Shown piece after piece: positions 44,118 through 53,121 of a stretch of DNA of 64,000 bases; positions within the stretch are counted from its first letter, which is position 1, and the number at the start of each line of letters is the position of its first letter. The stretch comes from JAVBOO01 sp031550435 (GTDB lineage Bacteria; Bacillota; Clostridia; Lachnospirales; WRAX01): positions 1-64,000 of the forward strand of contig JAVBOO010000018.1 of assembly GCA_031550435.1 (NCBI GenBank), in the 5' to 3' direction. The notes under the pieces are model-generated. The model saw nothing but the letters and a program-made list of their open reading frames with translations, was not told the DNA's origin and did no database searches. The translations under genes were made by a program, and so were the position numbers.

Positions 44118-46052
44118 ATGTCCGGTAGAAACAAAACAAAAGCTGTAGGGCGAGGTTATCTTGACCCGGGGAATATGCTGTTTAAGAAATATAACGCCGC
44201 GATGTCGGTATACGACGGCTATTTTTCAAGCTGTTCCGAAGAGCTTAAAAAAGCCGTGAAAAAGACCGTTGCGGACAAATTTTATAAATCGCTGCTCGGC
44301 TTCGACGGTCTTACGAAATGCGATGAGGGCATGGCAAAATGTCTGAACGAGCTTATGTGCTCGTATGACGCGGCAATATCCGAATACGAAAGCTCGAAAT
44401 GTTTTATGATAACGTCTCGCGTGGCAGATATGACCGATGGCATAGTGAACGTTCTAAAGCTGAGGAAAGAGGCGTTTACGAAGTTCTCGCGTTCTCAGAG
44501 CTTCGAAGAGGCCTTGGCCTCAAACCCGGTCGCTATGGAAAAGAAGGAGTTGACTGCGGCGGGGCTGAGAAAACTTGATTCAGAGCTCGAGAACATACTC
44601 GTAAGGGCTTTTGCGGACTGCCGCCACGTCAAAAGGACCGAGCTGTCGAAACTGACGGTAAACGGTTTGGACTATGACGGATTTATCGGCTTTTTCGAGC
44701 AGTATTTAAGCGATATTACCGAGGGCTGTATAAACAATATTGCCGATGTATATGAGACTGCGGAGAGAGAAACGCTCCGCAGTCTTAACGAGCCTTCGGA
44801 ACGCACCGAAACCTCTGAGCTTCTCGCGCTTTTGAAAGAGGAACACGGAGTTCTAAAATCAATAGTAACGCTGCAATCGGCGGCGGTCGCATTCAATCTT
44901 GACGCCGAGAGTTGCGGAGAGGACGAGAGAAGAACGGCAGAAACACTGACTTCTGCGGTAGCGTCTTTTGCGGACAGCTTTGAGGAAAAAGCCGGAGCCG
45001 CGATAACGTTATACGAAAGAGCCGCCGAGAAATACGAACATCACGGAATAATTATTGATGCTGTATCTGCGGACGAACTCAGAGACACTCTTCGAGATAA
45101 TTTGAGTTCCGCTATTGTGATATCACGCTCGAGCTTTAACGAGTTTTATAAAGAGTTCGACCTTAGGATGAGTGTTTTCAGACAAACATTCAGAGAGGAA
45201 ATAGCCCTGCCCGAGTACAACAGATATAAAACGCTTGCGCCGAAGAAACTTGTGTACGGCTTGAAAAAAAACATCTCGGAAGCGAAATCCTTGACAGATG
45301 ATGTGATATATGTATTTTCCAAGATGTGTTTATACTGCGCCGAAAACAAAACGATGTTGTCCGCGTCTCCGAACTATGAGATAATTAACGGGATAGCGGA
45401 AACTGTGGAGATAAAAATTCAGAGCATGAAAGAAAGCGAGGAACAGTTTTCCGAAGATGCCTATTCTGCACTGAAAATGTTGTCCGAAGAGGGAGAAGCG
45501 GCAAACGAGGCCGAATGCGCCGAATTTTGCTCCGAGTGCGAAAAAGCCGTTTTCGAGTGTACGTCAGGGTTTTCTAAGGACGACCGCAGACTGATAATGC
45601 TTTTTAAGCGGCTGTATTCGGATTTTGATTCCGATGAAATTGCAGTCAGAGCGTTGGCGAAGACTGAAAAAGGTCTCAGATCAAGGGCTGAAAATGTCGG
45701 GAAGCGTATTTTCAGATACAAAAAAGAAAGTCTGTTCTACGAGCTGAGTACATTCGAGGAGATAATGCACTATTCCGTATCAAGGCTGATAACGCTTAAC
45801 GCTCCGGAGGATGCGGGTTTTATTTCTTTTATAACTACGGAGCATGAATTTCTTGCCTCGCTGATACGCCGGTACGGAATCGAAGAAATAAAACCTAGGC
45901 CTCATGATATGTGGAACGGGAAAGAGCACGAGGTGCTGATTGCCGAGAAGGACGAAGCGTTTTGCAAAGGCGAGATTATAAAGCTTATGAATACCGGATA
46001 TAAAGAAGGGGACACGGTTATAATCCGTGCGAATGTAGTCGCTTGTAAATAG
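44118..46052 (+). CDS. Long helical protein ending in a GrpE-like beta domain
   Basis: 644 residues. About 1-585 is highly charged and helical, with coiled-coil character and no catalytic motif. The last 57 residues match the C-terminal beta-wing of GrpE: YGIEEIKP, then KEHEVLI, GEIIKLMNTGYK and EGDTVIIRANVVA line up with the family pattern FGVE.I, HEAV, G.V..V...GY, GR.IR.A.V.V. GrpE uses this domain to open the Hsp70 nucleotide site, so this is probably a dedicated exchange factor for the neighbouring Hsp70s. It starts 13 bp after Hsp70 A, with AGAGG upstream of the ATG at 44118. Confidence 0.8.
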   Translation: MSGRNKTKAVGRGYLDPGNMLFKKYNAAMSVYDGYFSSCSEELKKAVKKTVADKFYKSLLGFDGLTKCDEGMAKCLNELMCSYDAAISEYESSKCFMITSRVADMTDGIVNVLKLRKEAFTKFSRSQSFEEALASNPVAMEKKELTAAGLRKLDSELENILVRAFADCRHVKRTELSKLTVNGLDYDGFIGFFEQYLSDITEGCINNIADVYETAERETLRSLNEPSERTETSELLALLKEEHGVLKSIVTLQSAAVAFNLDAESCGEDERRTAETLTSAVASFADSFEEKAGAAITLYERAAEKYEHHGIIIDAVSADELRDTLRDNLSSAIVISRSSFNEFYKEFDLRMSVFRQTFREEIALPEYNRYKTLAPKKLVYGLKKNISEAKSLTDDVIYVFSKMCLYCAENKTMLSASPNYEIINGIAETVEIKIQSMKESEEQFSEDAYSALKMLSEEGEAANEAECAEFCSECEKAVFECTSGFSKDDRRLIMLFKRLYSDFDSDEIAVRALAKTEKGLRSRAENVGKRIFRYKKESLFYELSTFEEIMHYSVSRLITLNAPEDAGFISFITTEHEFLASLIRRYGIEEIKPRPHDMWNGKEHEVLIAEKDEAFCKGEIIKLMNTGYKEGDTVIIRANVVACK

Positions 46053-46064
46053 CGGGGTGAAACG

Positions 46065-47630
46065 GTGAGCTTCAGGAAATATGCCGAAATGTTTGCGGCG
46101 GGAAAGCGCAACGACGCTTGGTTTATACTCGGAATCGACTTGGGCAATTCGGCCTCGTCGCTGGCGTATTTCGACGCTAACCGCATGTCGCCGGAAACGC
46201 TCGATATATCAGGCGGTTACGGCAGGCCGACCATGCCGACGGTTATGCAGTATGTCAACGAAACAAAGGAATGGGTATACGGTGAATATGCGCTCGATAT
46301 AAGAAACAGCGAAGCCGATATAAATGTGACAGGTTTGCTCGAAAATCTGGGGAAAAACCACTCGGTTTACATTGATAAAAAGCCGGTGAGCTATGCTGCA
46401 CTAATGGCGATGTACTTATCCGAGCTTGTCGGTAACTGCAAGAGCATTAACCCCAATGCCGTTGCCGCGGGGATAGTCGCTACACTGCCGGCATATATCG
46501 GAGACGAGGCAAAGGAAGAGCTGCTCGTGGTTTTCGAAAAAGCCGGTTTGGACAGGTCGCTTATTCGCTTTGCGGATGAGCGGGAATGCATATTTGCAAG
46601 ATATTTTTATAAAAGGGAAATCGAAGACTCGAAACTGCTGCTTATAGATTTCGGCGCCAGACAGACCAGGGGCGGTGTTTATTCGGTCAAGACCGGCTCG
46701 CACACAGATATTACGAGTCTTTCATCCGTATTCAGCGCCGGGATAGGGACAAACGAGGTTCATGCCGCACTTTACGGCTATTTTGAGCGCATATATTGCG
46801 AGAAGACGGGAACGGCTCGCGGGAGGATATCGGGGGCAATCAAGGAACAGCTCGAACATTTTACTTATCGCCACGAAGATGTTATTTTGCAAAAAGCGCC
46901 GAACTCAGGTGTTACAAAGCTTTACTTCAATTTTGCTTATCCCCCGTTTGAAGTTGCGATTGACTACAGAAAGACAGAGGAGCTTGTCGAGCCGTACAGA
47001 CTCAAATTTGAAGAATTTTTGAGAGACGTGTTTAACAAGACCTACAACTCCGTAAAACTGTCTCCTTCATGTGTCGACGGCGTAATTTGCTGCGGCGGCG
47101 GATTCGGCATGCTTTGGGCGAGGGAGCTTATAAAGCGCGTGTTTCCCGAAAAAAAAGGGATGTTTTTTAAGAACACGACAACTGCCGCGGCAGAAGGAGC
47201 AAGCATAATTGCGGCGAGAGAGCTGAATGTGCTAGAGCGCCAAAAGCTTATGCTTACGGATGTTCACAGGCTGAACTGCGACATCGGCTTGATAGTGAAA
47301 CAAAAGGGCAGACAGGGCTTTGTGCCTTTAATCGAGAGAAATTCGTTTTGGTGGCAGGAGCACTTGAGGAAATATTTCATTGTTTCCGGTTCCGCCGATA
47401 AAGACGTTAATATAGAAATATGCAGGCGCGAAAGGGACGGCAAACTCGAAAAATTCGGGGATGTAACTGTTTCCGGGCTTCCTCCGAGGCCGAAGAACAC
47501 AACGAGGCTTTCCGTCTCCATGGAGTTTATAGATGCCGCTAATCTAGTGACTACTGTTAAAGATGCGGGGTTCGGAGAATTGTTTCCCGCGTCGGATATC
47601 GAAAAAGAATATATTGTCAGGATAAACTGA
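46065..47630 (+). CDS. Hsp70-like protein B with degenerate nucleotide-binding loops (DUF5716-like)
   Basis: 521 residues, sister of the next gene: N-termini MSFRKYAEMF..DAWFILGIDLG and MSWEDYKKAI..DWYILGIDLG align without gaps. However the nucleotide loops are broken. Phosphate-1 reads GIDLGNSASS instead of GIDLGTTNS, phosphate-2 IDFGARQTRG instead of DFGGGT, and the adenosine motif CCGGGFGML instead of VGGSSRIP. The fold is probably kept but ATP turnover is not expected. The C-terminal beta part (VTVSGLPPRPKNTTRL) is shared with its sister. The overall look recalls DUF5716 proteins. GTG start with GGGGTGA upstream. Confidence 0.8.
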   Translation: MSFRKYAEMFAAGKRNDAWFILGIDLGNSASSLAYFDANRMSPETLDISGGYGRPTMPTVMQYVNETKEWVYGEYALDIRNSEADINVTGLLENLGKNHSVYIDKKPVSYAALMAMYLSELVGNCKSINPNAVAAGIVATLPAYIGDEAKEELLVVFEKAGLDRSLIRFADERECIFARYFYKREIEDSKLLLIDFGARQTRGGVYSVKTGSHTDITSLSSVFSAGIGTNEVHAALYGYFERIYCEKTGTARGRISGAIKEQLEHFTYRHEDVILQKAPNSGVTKLYFNFAYPPFEVAIDYRKTEELVEPYRLKFEEFLRDVFNKTYNSVKLSPSCVDGVICCGGGFGMLWARELIKRVFPEKKGMFFKNTTTAAAEGASIIAARELNVLERQKLMLTDVHRLNCDIGLIVKQKGRQGFVPLIERNSFWWQEHLRKYFIVSGSADKDVNIEICRRERDGKLEKFGDVTVSGLPPRPKNTTRLSVSMEFIDAANLVTTVKDAGFGELFPASDIEKEYIVRIN

Positions 47631-47695
47631 GCTGACGCAGAAACTGCTTTGTCAGGCATCTGCGTAATATGTCGGTAAACATTCGAAGGTGAAGT
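47631..47695 (+). other. Short gap with a hairpin inside the Hsp70 operon
   Basis: ACGCAG and CTGCGT (within 47634-47664) can pair around a 19-nt loop. There is no T tract. It may tune the ratio of the two sister genes. Confidence 0.3.
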
Positions 47696-49324
47696 ATGAG
47701 CTGGGAAGATTACAAAAAAGCGATTGAAGAAAAGGGCAGCCTGCCCGAAGATTGGTATATACTCGGGATAGACCTCGGTACGACAAACTCGGTGATAAGC
47801 TACTGGGACAACAACTCAAAGTCCCCCGAGCCTATCGATGTCAGCAACGGCTTCGGCAGAGTGCCGCTTCCGTCGGTGGTGCAGTTCCGTAAGGATGACG
47901 GAGCCGAAGGCGAATGGGTAATCGGCGAAGAAGCGTTCCGTTCGGTCAAAATTTACGCCGAATCAACCGTGCGCTCTTTTAAACGGGATATGGGCACGGC
48001 AAAACGTTATAATATCGCAGGGAAACAATTTTCGCCCGAACAGCTGTCAGCGAAGGTTATAACCGCGCTTGTCGAACATTGCCGCTCGATTAACCCTAAG
48101 GCCGAAATGGCGGGGCTTGTTGTATCCGTTCCCTATGATTTTGACGATGCGGCAAAAAAAGCTACGATGAAGGCCTGCGAACTTGCCGGGCTGAAAGACA
48201 AGCTGATTTGCCTTATAGAGGAGCCAAAAGCCGCAACTTTGGCCTATAATTTCAGGCACAGGCTTCAAAAGGACGAGAAGATACTCGTGTTTGACTTTGG
48301 CGGAGGAACGCTTGATATAACGGTGTTTCATGTTACAAATCAAGCGGAATCAAGCGTAAAGCTTCAGGTAATCAGCGAGGGTGGAGAAGCACGGCACGGG
48401 GGAGACAATGTTGATGAAATACTGCTTGAGAAATGCTTTGAGTTTATAAAAGCGAAGACAGGGCAGGAGCGAGAAGATATCGCTACCGAGAACCGGGTTG
48501 AGCTGGAACTGAGAGCGAGAGAGGTTAAAGAACGCCTTTCAGGCGTGAAGAGCTATAGAATACCATTCACGTTCTGCATACCCCCGTTTGTTGAGAATAT
48601 AACAAGGGAAGCGTTCGAAAAGCTGATTGCATCGTTCCGGGAAAAGACAAGAAAGCTTGTGTCGAAGGCGCTCAGAGAGGCGTACACCGGCGCGATTTTG
48701 CCCGAAAATATAAGCAGAGTGCTTCTTGAGGGCGGTTCGTCGCACATGCCCTGGGTAAAGGATATGCTCTGCGAGATTTTTAACGAGGAAAGCAAGATTT
48801 ATGTATCCGAAAGGCCGGCGCTGGACATATCACTCGGAGCAACGTACTATGCCGCGATGAAGATGGGGTTGCTTGCCCATCCGGAAATAGAAACGGAAAA
48901 ATATAATGTCGAGTTCGAAGTAACCGTTCCGCACGACATAGGCTTCGAGGTAGACCAGTGCGGCAAGAAGAGCTTTTTTACGATGATAAGAAGGGGAACG
49001 GGTTACGCGCTCGCCAAAAAGAGCAGGGTGTTCACGCTTACGGGCAGTTCTCCCGAAGACATGACAAACTTCTCTCTCAAAATACTCGAGAGGATGGACA
49101 AAGACGATACGGCCGAAAAGTGCAAACTTATCGGAGAAGTCGAGATAACGGGGCTTTCCGTCCGCCCGAGCGGAAAGACAAGGCTGAAAATAACGCTCAT
49201 GGTTGAAGAAGAGGGCGGCCTTGTTAAAGGCCAGGTCGAGGATCTGGGGTTTGAGAGCGAATATCCGCCTTCGGGCTATAAATACGATTTTGACCCCGGC
49301 AGGTTTTCAAAGACGATTTTGTAA
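47696..49324 (+). CDS. Hsp70-like protein C
   Basis: 542 residues. The ATPase loops are intact: GIDLGTTNS (24-32), SVPYDFDDAAK, IEEPKAATLAYNF, FDFGGGTLD (199-207) and EGGSSHMP in the adenosine position. The C-terminal region after about 400 is an unusual beta domain (FGDV/IGEVEITGLSVRPSGKTRL) shared with protein B and unlike the DnaK substrate domain. There is no lid. It may form a heterodimer with its degenerate sister. AAGGTGA lies before the ATG. Confidence 0.88.
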   Translation: MSWEDYKKAIEEKGSLPEDWYILGIDLGTTNSVISYWDNNSKSPEPIDVSNGFGRVPLPSVVQFRKDDGAEGEWVIGEEAFRSVKIYAESTVRSFKRDMGTAKRYNIAGKQFSPEQLSAKVITALVEHCRSINPKAEMAGLVVSVPYDFDDAAKKATMKACELAGLKDKLICLIEEPKAATLAYNFRHRLQKDEKILVFDFGGGTLDITVFHVTNQAESSVKLQVISEGGEARHGGDNVDEILLEKCFEFIKAKTGQEREDIATENRVELELRAREVKERLSGVKSYRIPFTFCIPPFVENITREAFEKLIASFREKTRKLVSKALREAYTGAILPENISRVLLEGGSSHMPWVKDMLCEIFNEESKIYVSERPALDISLGATYYAAMKMGLLAHPEIETEKYNVEFEVTVPHDIGFEVDQCGKKSFFTMIRRGTGYALAKKSRVFTLTGSSPEDMTNFSLKILERMDKDDTAEKCKLIGEVEITGLSVRPSGKTRLKITLMVEEEGGLVKGQVEDLGFESEYPPSGYKYDFDPGRFSKTIL

Positions 49325-49338
49325 ATATGGAGGTATGT

Positions 49339-51417
49339 ATGGGCTATCTTGGAATTGACTTGGGCACCACGAACTCTGTCGCTATTATATATAAGGACAA
49401 AACCGATACTCTCGAGGTAGTAAAAATCGACGGCAGCGATGAAATACTGCCAAGCGTAGTCAGCTATACCGAAGAAGGTATAGTCGTAGGCAGCGAGGCG
49501 AAATCCGGAGCGATAATTTACCCCGAAACTACGGTAATTTCCGTGAAAAGACTTATAGGTAATACGGAGAAAATAAGCATAGGCTCTATAGACGTAACAC
49601 CCGAGGAGGTCAGCAGCGAGATACTCAAAAAGCTGAAACGCGAGGCGGAAGCTCAGAGCGGAGAAGTTTTTGACGAGGTCGTTATAACGCACCCGGCTTA
49701 TTTTAACGACAGGCAGATTTTCGCCACCCAAAAGGCGGGGCTGCTCGCCGGTTTCAAAACAGTTCAACTTCTTTCCGAACCGCTTGCGTCAGCAATCGAG
49801 TACGGGTACAGGCAGGGCTATGCTCAAACGTTGCTTGTATACGATCTGGGCGGAGGAACGTTTGACGCTTGCGTATTAAAAGTTTCTCAGGACGAAAACG
49901 GCCAGGAAGTGTTTATGGAGCTTTCCGATGTCGGAGATATGAATCTCGGCGGCGACGAGTTTGATTCCGAGCTTATCAAATGGATGAAAGAGCAGTTTAG
50001 CGCTCAGAACAATTTTGATTTGGACAGCCTTGAAAACGTTGAACGCAAACGCGTACTCCAAAAACTAAAAGCGGAGGCCGAGCAGGTCAAGAAAAAACTG
50101 TCCGGAACAAACAAGGCGGCAGTCAGGATAAATCCGCTTATAATCACCGACGGCGTTCCGAAAAATCTTTCCTCCGAAATAACGAGGGAAGAATTTGAAG
50201 CGCTTATCAGAAAATATGTGGACAGAAGCCGGGATATTATTGAGGAAGCTTTAAAGCGCTCAGGTAAGGGTGCGGATGAAATCTCGAAAGTTATACTGGT
50301 CGGCGGTTCGACACTTATTCCCATGGTAAAGCGTATGGTGGCGGGCTATCTCAAAGAACCTTACAGGGCGACCGACCCGGCGAAAAGCGTCGCGATGGGC
50401 GCGGCCATATATAACTACCTCATACACTTGCCGAACTCGAATGTCAGGGTCGGACAGATAACGAGGCAGGTTTTCGGCACCGAAGCGATAGTTGATATAG
50501 GGACGATGGAAAAAAGCCTTATTCCTATTATTCCGATGGGCAGCCCGATACCCGTGAAAATCTCGGACAGCAAATTTGCGAGCATGTCCGGCGCATCCGG
50601 GGTTGATGTAGATGTGTATCAGTGGGAAGAGGGGCACGAAAGCGAGAGCAAATATATAGGCAGTGTCAATCTTTCGGGCCTCAGCGGTACGACGCAAATC
50701 GAGCTGACCTATTCTCTTGACAATAATAATCTTTTTGAGGTCTTTGTTAAGGACATTTCGACAGGGAGAACAGAAAAGGCCGAGTTTGACAGGACTAAGA
50801 CACTTCCGCCTCCGAAAAAAACGGGCGGCAAGGTTCTGAGCGAAAAAGTCAACATTGTGTTCCTTATAGATACGACGGGCAGCATGGATACTTACATTAA
50901 CGGAGTTAAAGACAGGGCTATAGAGTTTTCCGAAATACTCCGTTCTAAGGGCGCGGGTTTCAAACTAGGGCTTATCGGCTTCGGCGACTTGAACGAAAAA
51001 GAAAGGCCGAGCGTTTATAACTTCACGGAAGACGTGACAAAGTTCCAAAAACAGGTTAAGACGATACCGAGAACCTATGGCGGAGACATACCCGAGTCGT
51101 CTCTTGATTCTCTGGAGACGGGCATGGAACTTCTGATGTCTGCAAAGGCAGACGAAACATCAAACAACATATTTATACTTATTACCGACGCTCCTCCGCA
51201 TGTTCCGACAAACAGCGGCAAGTCCGTCGAGGATATATGCAATATGCTGGCGACAAAGAGGGTGACAACATATGTTGTCGCGCGCAAGGATAAAGACAGC
51301 ATTGCGGCATATGACCCGCTGACAAAGCCTAACGGCAAATATTATGATTTAAACGACAAGTTCTATGATATACTTGATAACATAGCAATGAGTATTGCGG
51401 AGCTGATTCGATTGTAA
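49339..51417 (+). CDS. Hsp70-von Willebrand factor A fusion protein (Hsp70 D)
   Basis: 692 residues. An intact Hsp70 ATPase domain (GIDLGTTNS 5-13, VYDLGGGTFD 167-176, VGGSTLIPM) is followed by a reduced beta domain (about 360-485), a Pro-rich linker (TLPPPKKTGG), and then a complete vWA domain (about 503-692). Its metal-ion-dependent adhesion site has D511-x-T-x-S, GGDIPESSLD and the Asp of LITDAPPH. vWA domains bind protein partners through a metal ion, so this chaperone probably carries its own docking module. The first ATG (49327) is part of the ribosome site GGAGGT, and the start is ATG 49339. Confidence 0.92.
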   Translation: MGYLGIDLGTTNSVAIIYKDKTDTLEVVKIDGSDEILPSVVSYTEEGIVVGSEAKSGAIIYPETTVISVKRLIGNTEKISIGSIDVTPEEVSSEILKKLKREAEAQSGEVFDEVVITHPAYFNDRQIFATQKAGLLAGFKTVQLLSEPLASAIEYGYRQGYAQTLLVYDLGGGTFDACVLKVSQDENGQEVFMELSDVGDMNLGGDEFDSELIKWMKEQFSAQNNFDLDSLENVERKRVLQKLKAEAEQVKKKLSGTNKAAVRINPLIITDGVPKNLSSEITREEFEALIRKYVDRSRDIIEEALKRSGKGADEISKVILVGGSTLIPMVKRMVAGYLKEPYRATDPAKSVAMGAAIYNYLIHLPNSNVRVGQITRQVFGTEAIVDIGTMEKSLIPIIPMGSPIPVKISDSKFASMSGASGVDVDVYQWEEGHESESKYIGSVNLSGLSGTTQIELTYSLDNNNLFEVFVKDISTGRTEKAEFDRTKTLPPPKKTGGKVLSEKVNIVFLIDTTGSMDTYINGVKDRAIEFSEILRSKGAGFKLGLIGFGDLNEKERPSVYNFTEDVTKFQKQVKTIPRTYGGDIPESSLDSLETGMELLMSAKADETSNNIFILITDAPPHVPTNSGKSVEDICNMLATKRVTTYVVARKDKDSIAAYDPLTKPNGKYYDLNDKFYDILDNIAMSIAELIRL

Positions 51418-51436
51418 TTTTGGCCGGAGGTTGTTT

Positions 51437-52636
51437 ATGTCCGAGCTGTTATTGTGCTTGACCCAGGAAGACGGTATTAAACCATATTTATTCAAGACAA
51501 CGGCAATCAAGGTCTTTTCGTTTGAAGAGGCCTTGTTTCATTGCTATACATATTGGAAGCAGTCTCTTAACGATTTTTGCGGCGAAGAGTTTATCGAATG
51601 GGTAAGGATATCGCTGAAGCTCGGGGATTTGGCTAAAAAGATAAAGGATATATCCGGAAATGGCGACTCTGCCCAAAGGCTGTATATGTTTTTGTCACTC
51701 ATTGATTATTTTGACAGTTCCGAGCTCCATAGCCTGAGAGCGGAGGTCGAGCGCTGGCAAAAACGAAACGACTGGGAGAAGCTTAAAGAGCAGGGTGATT
51801 ATTTTGTACAAAAAGGCGAGCCGGACAGGGCAATCGGCTCATACAGAGCCGCGCTCGGTTATGAAGTTAACGCCGAGCTTTTAAACAATACCGCTATAGC
51901 GCTCATGCAGCTCGAACGGTTTGACGAGGCGGCCGAATGCCTTGAAAGAGCGAGCGAATGTGTCGACCCCGAAAAGAGCGAAATCGTTCTTCTTCATCTT
52001 ATAGAGGCATATATATTTGACAAGGAAATCGCTAAGGCAACGCTTTTGATAAACGATGTAAAAAACTCGTTCGGGGATTCGCCCGAGCTGCATTATCTGA
52101 GGGGAGAGACCGATGTTGCGGCAGGAAACTGCAACAGGTCCGTCACTCATTATGAACGGGCAATCGAGCTTGACAAGCGCCCGGAGTACATCTACAGGCT
52201 TGCTCAAATCTATTCCCAAATCAGAATGTTTGATAAGGCCATGGAAACTTTGGAACTCGTGAAAGTTAAAAATATAGAATTTCTTATGAAACAGGCAGAG
52301 CTGCACGCAGCCGCGAATAACGTTCCGGCAGCGATAAAGTGCATGGAAAAAGCCATAGTCAAAGAAAGAAACAACGTTGACCTTTGGACCGGTCTTGCGA
52401 TGTATCACAGGATGGACTATGACTTGCAGAAGGCTTACAGCGCGATAATAAAAGCATTGGATCTGTCAAAAGATAATTACCCGGCAAATCTGGAGCTTGC
52501 GAGAATCAGCAAGGCTCAAGGCAAAATCAAGGATTACAGAGCCGTGCTGAAAATAATGCTCCAGAAGTTCAGGGACGATTACAGGCAAACCGGGAACAAT
52601 TTGTACGAATCGGTTCAAAGTTCCGATTTTTCTTAG
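51437..52636 (+). CDS. TPR protein, last gene of the Hsp70 operon
   Basis: 399 residues, cytoplasmic. An N-terminal helical domain (about 1-95, with FSFEEALFHCYTYWKQSLND) is followed by about seven tetratricopeptide repeats (from about 115 to 370), for example GEPDRAIGSYRAALGY, ERFDEAAECLERA and CNRSVTHYERAIELDK. TPR proteins often dock Hsp70 tails or organise complexes. Start ATG 51437 with GGAGG 6 nt upstream; the in-frame TTG at 51431 is too close to the ribosome site. Repeat A copy 2 follows. Confidence 0.9.
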   Translation: MSELLLCLTQEDGIKPYLFKTTAIKVFSFEEALFHCYTYWKQSLNDFCGEEFIEWVRISLKLGDLAKKIKDISGNGDSAQRLYMFLSLIDYFDSSELHSLRAEVERWQKRNDWEKLKEQGDYFVQKGEPDRAIGSYRAALGYEVNAELLNNTAIALMQLERFDEAAECLERASECVDPEKSEIVLLHLIEAYIFDKEIAKATLLINDVKNSFGDSPELHYLRGETDVAAGNCNRSVTHYERAIELDKRPEYIYRLAQIYSQIRMFDKAMETLELVKVKNIEFLMKQAELHAAANNVPAAIKCMEKAIVKERNNVDLWTGLAMYHRMDYDLQKAYSAIIKALDLSKDNYPANLELARISKAQGKIKDYRAVLKIMLQKFRDDYRQTGNNLYESVQSSDFS

Positions 52637-52675
52637 CCGGAGAGGGACTGCGGATACGCGGCAGACAAAATTATG

Positions 52676-52799
52676 GGGCATGTTGAAAAATTGCCTTGCG
52701 GCTTTCCCTTGAAAATAAAAAAGCACCATTTTCCAAGGGAGAGCGCCGCTCGCTCAGACCAATTCTTAGTCTTCGTACGCAATTTTCAACACTTCCTTA
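52676..52799 (+). repeat. Dispersed repeat A, copy 2 (MITE-like, 124 bp)
   Basis: Almost identical to 9528-9650, especially in its right 70 bp (TTTTCCAAGGGAGAGCGCC onward). The terminal inverted repeats are ATGTTGAAAAATTGC and, reversed, GTGTTGAAAATTGCG. An inner TCCCTTGAAAA/TTTTCCAAGGGA inverted repeat is better preserved than in copy 1. Confidence 0.85.
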
Positions 52800-52857
52800 T
52801 GGGAAGCGGCGCATATCAGCTCACGGTTTGGCGCGGCCGGATTCGCCCATATGAGCA

Positions 52858-52909
52858 GCATCATCGTCCGCAACGGCCGTTATACGGCCTTTGTGCGGAG
52901 TGTGATGCT
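52858..52909. other. Large imperfect palindrome
   Basis: Arms GCATCATC/GTGTGATGC, TCCGCAA/TTTGTGCGGA and GGCCGT/ACGGCC are nested around a 3-nt loop, forming a stem of about 23 bp with few mismatches. It has no T tract. It may terminate the Hsp70 operon or be the relic of another repeat. Confidence 0.5.
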
Positions 52910-53060
52910 TGCGGTTGTCCTCGCCGGAGCAACCGTTCGATCAAATCATCACTTATCCAAGGCAAAAAAACTTCTGTTTTGCCCACACAGATTTTGATTT
53001 TAACGTAAAAATAACCAATATTTAGGGCTAAATCTTGTACAAGCGTTCGAACATAGTCTA

Positions 53061-53089
53061 TTTACTCCATTTTACTAATATGATATAAT
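53061..53089 (+). promoter_or_regulatory. Putative promoter of the murein-peptide operon
   Basis: TTTACT, 17 bp, TATAAT (perfect -10), about 30 bp before the ykfB start. Confidence 0.65.
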
Positions 53090-53121
53090 TGTAAAAATTT
53101 ATCAATTGTTAAAGGTGACGC

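Larger units (their letters stand above)
52637..53121. other. 485-bp region between the Hsp70 operon and the murein-peptide operon
   Basis: It contains repeat A copy 2 (52676-52799), a more GC-rich patch with a large imperfect palindrome (52858-52909) and a promoter for ykfB. No gene with a ribosome site is seen. Confidence 0.6.

Noticed and set aside
44666..44960. Possible second coding layer on the minus strand inside the Hsp70 operon
   Set aside because: Short minus-strand frames throughout 37-52 kb have no ribosome sites and follow the codon pattern of the plus-strand genes.
52673..53008. 111-codon frame with a Cys pair pattern (CAECDACGC)
   Set aside because: It begins inside repeat A and crosses the palindrome, has no ribosome site, and the Cys pattern is too short to mean a metal site.
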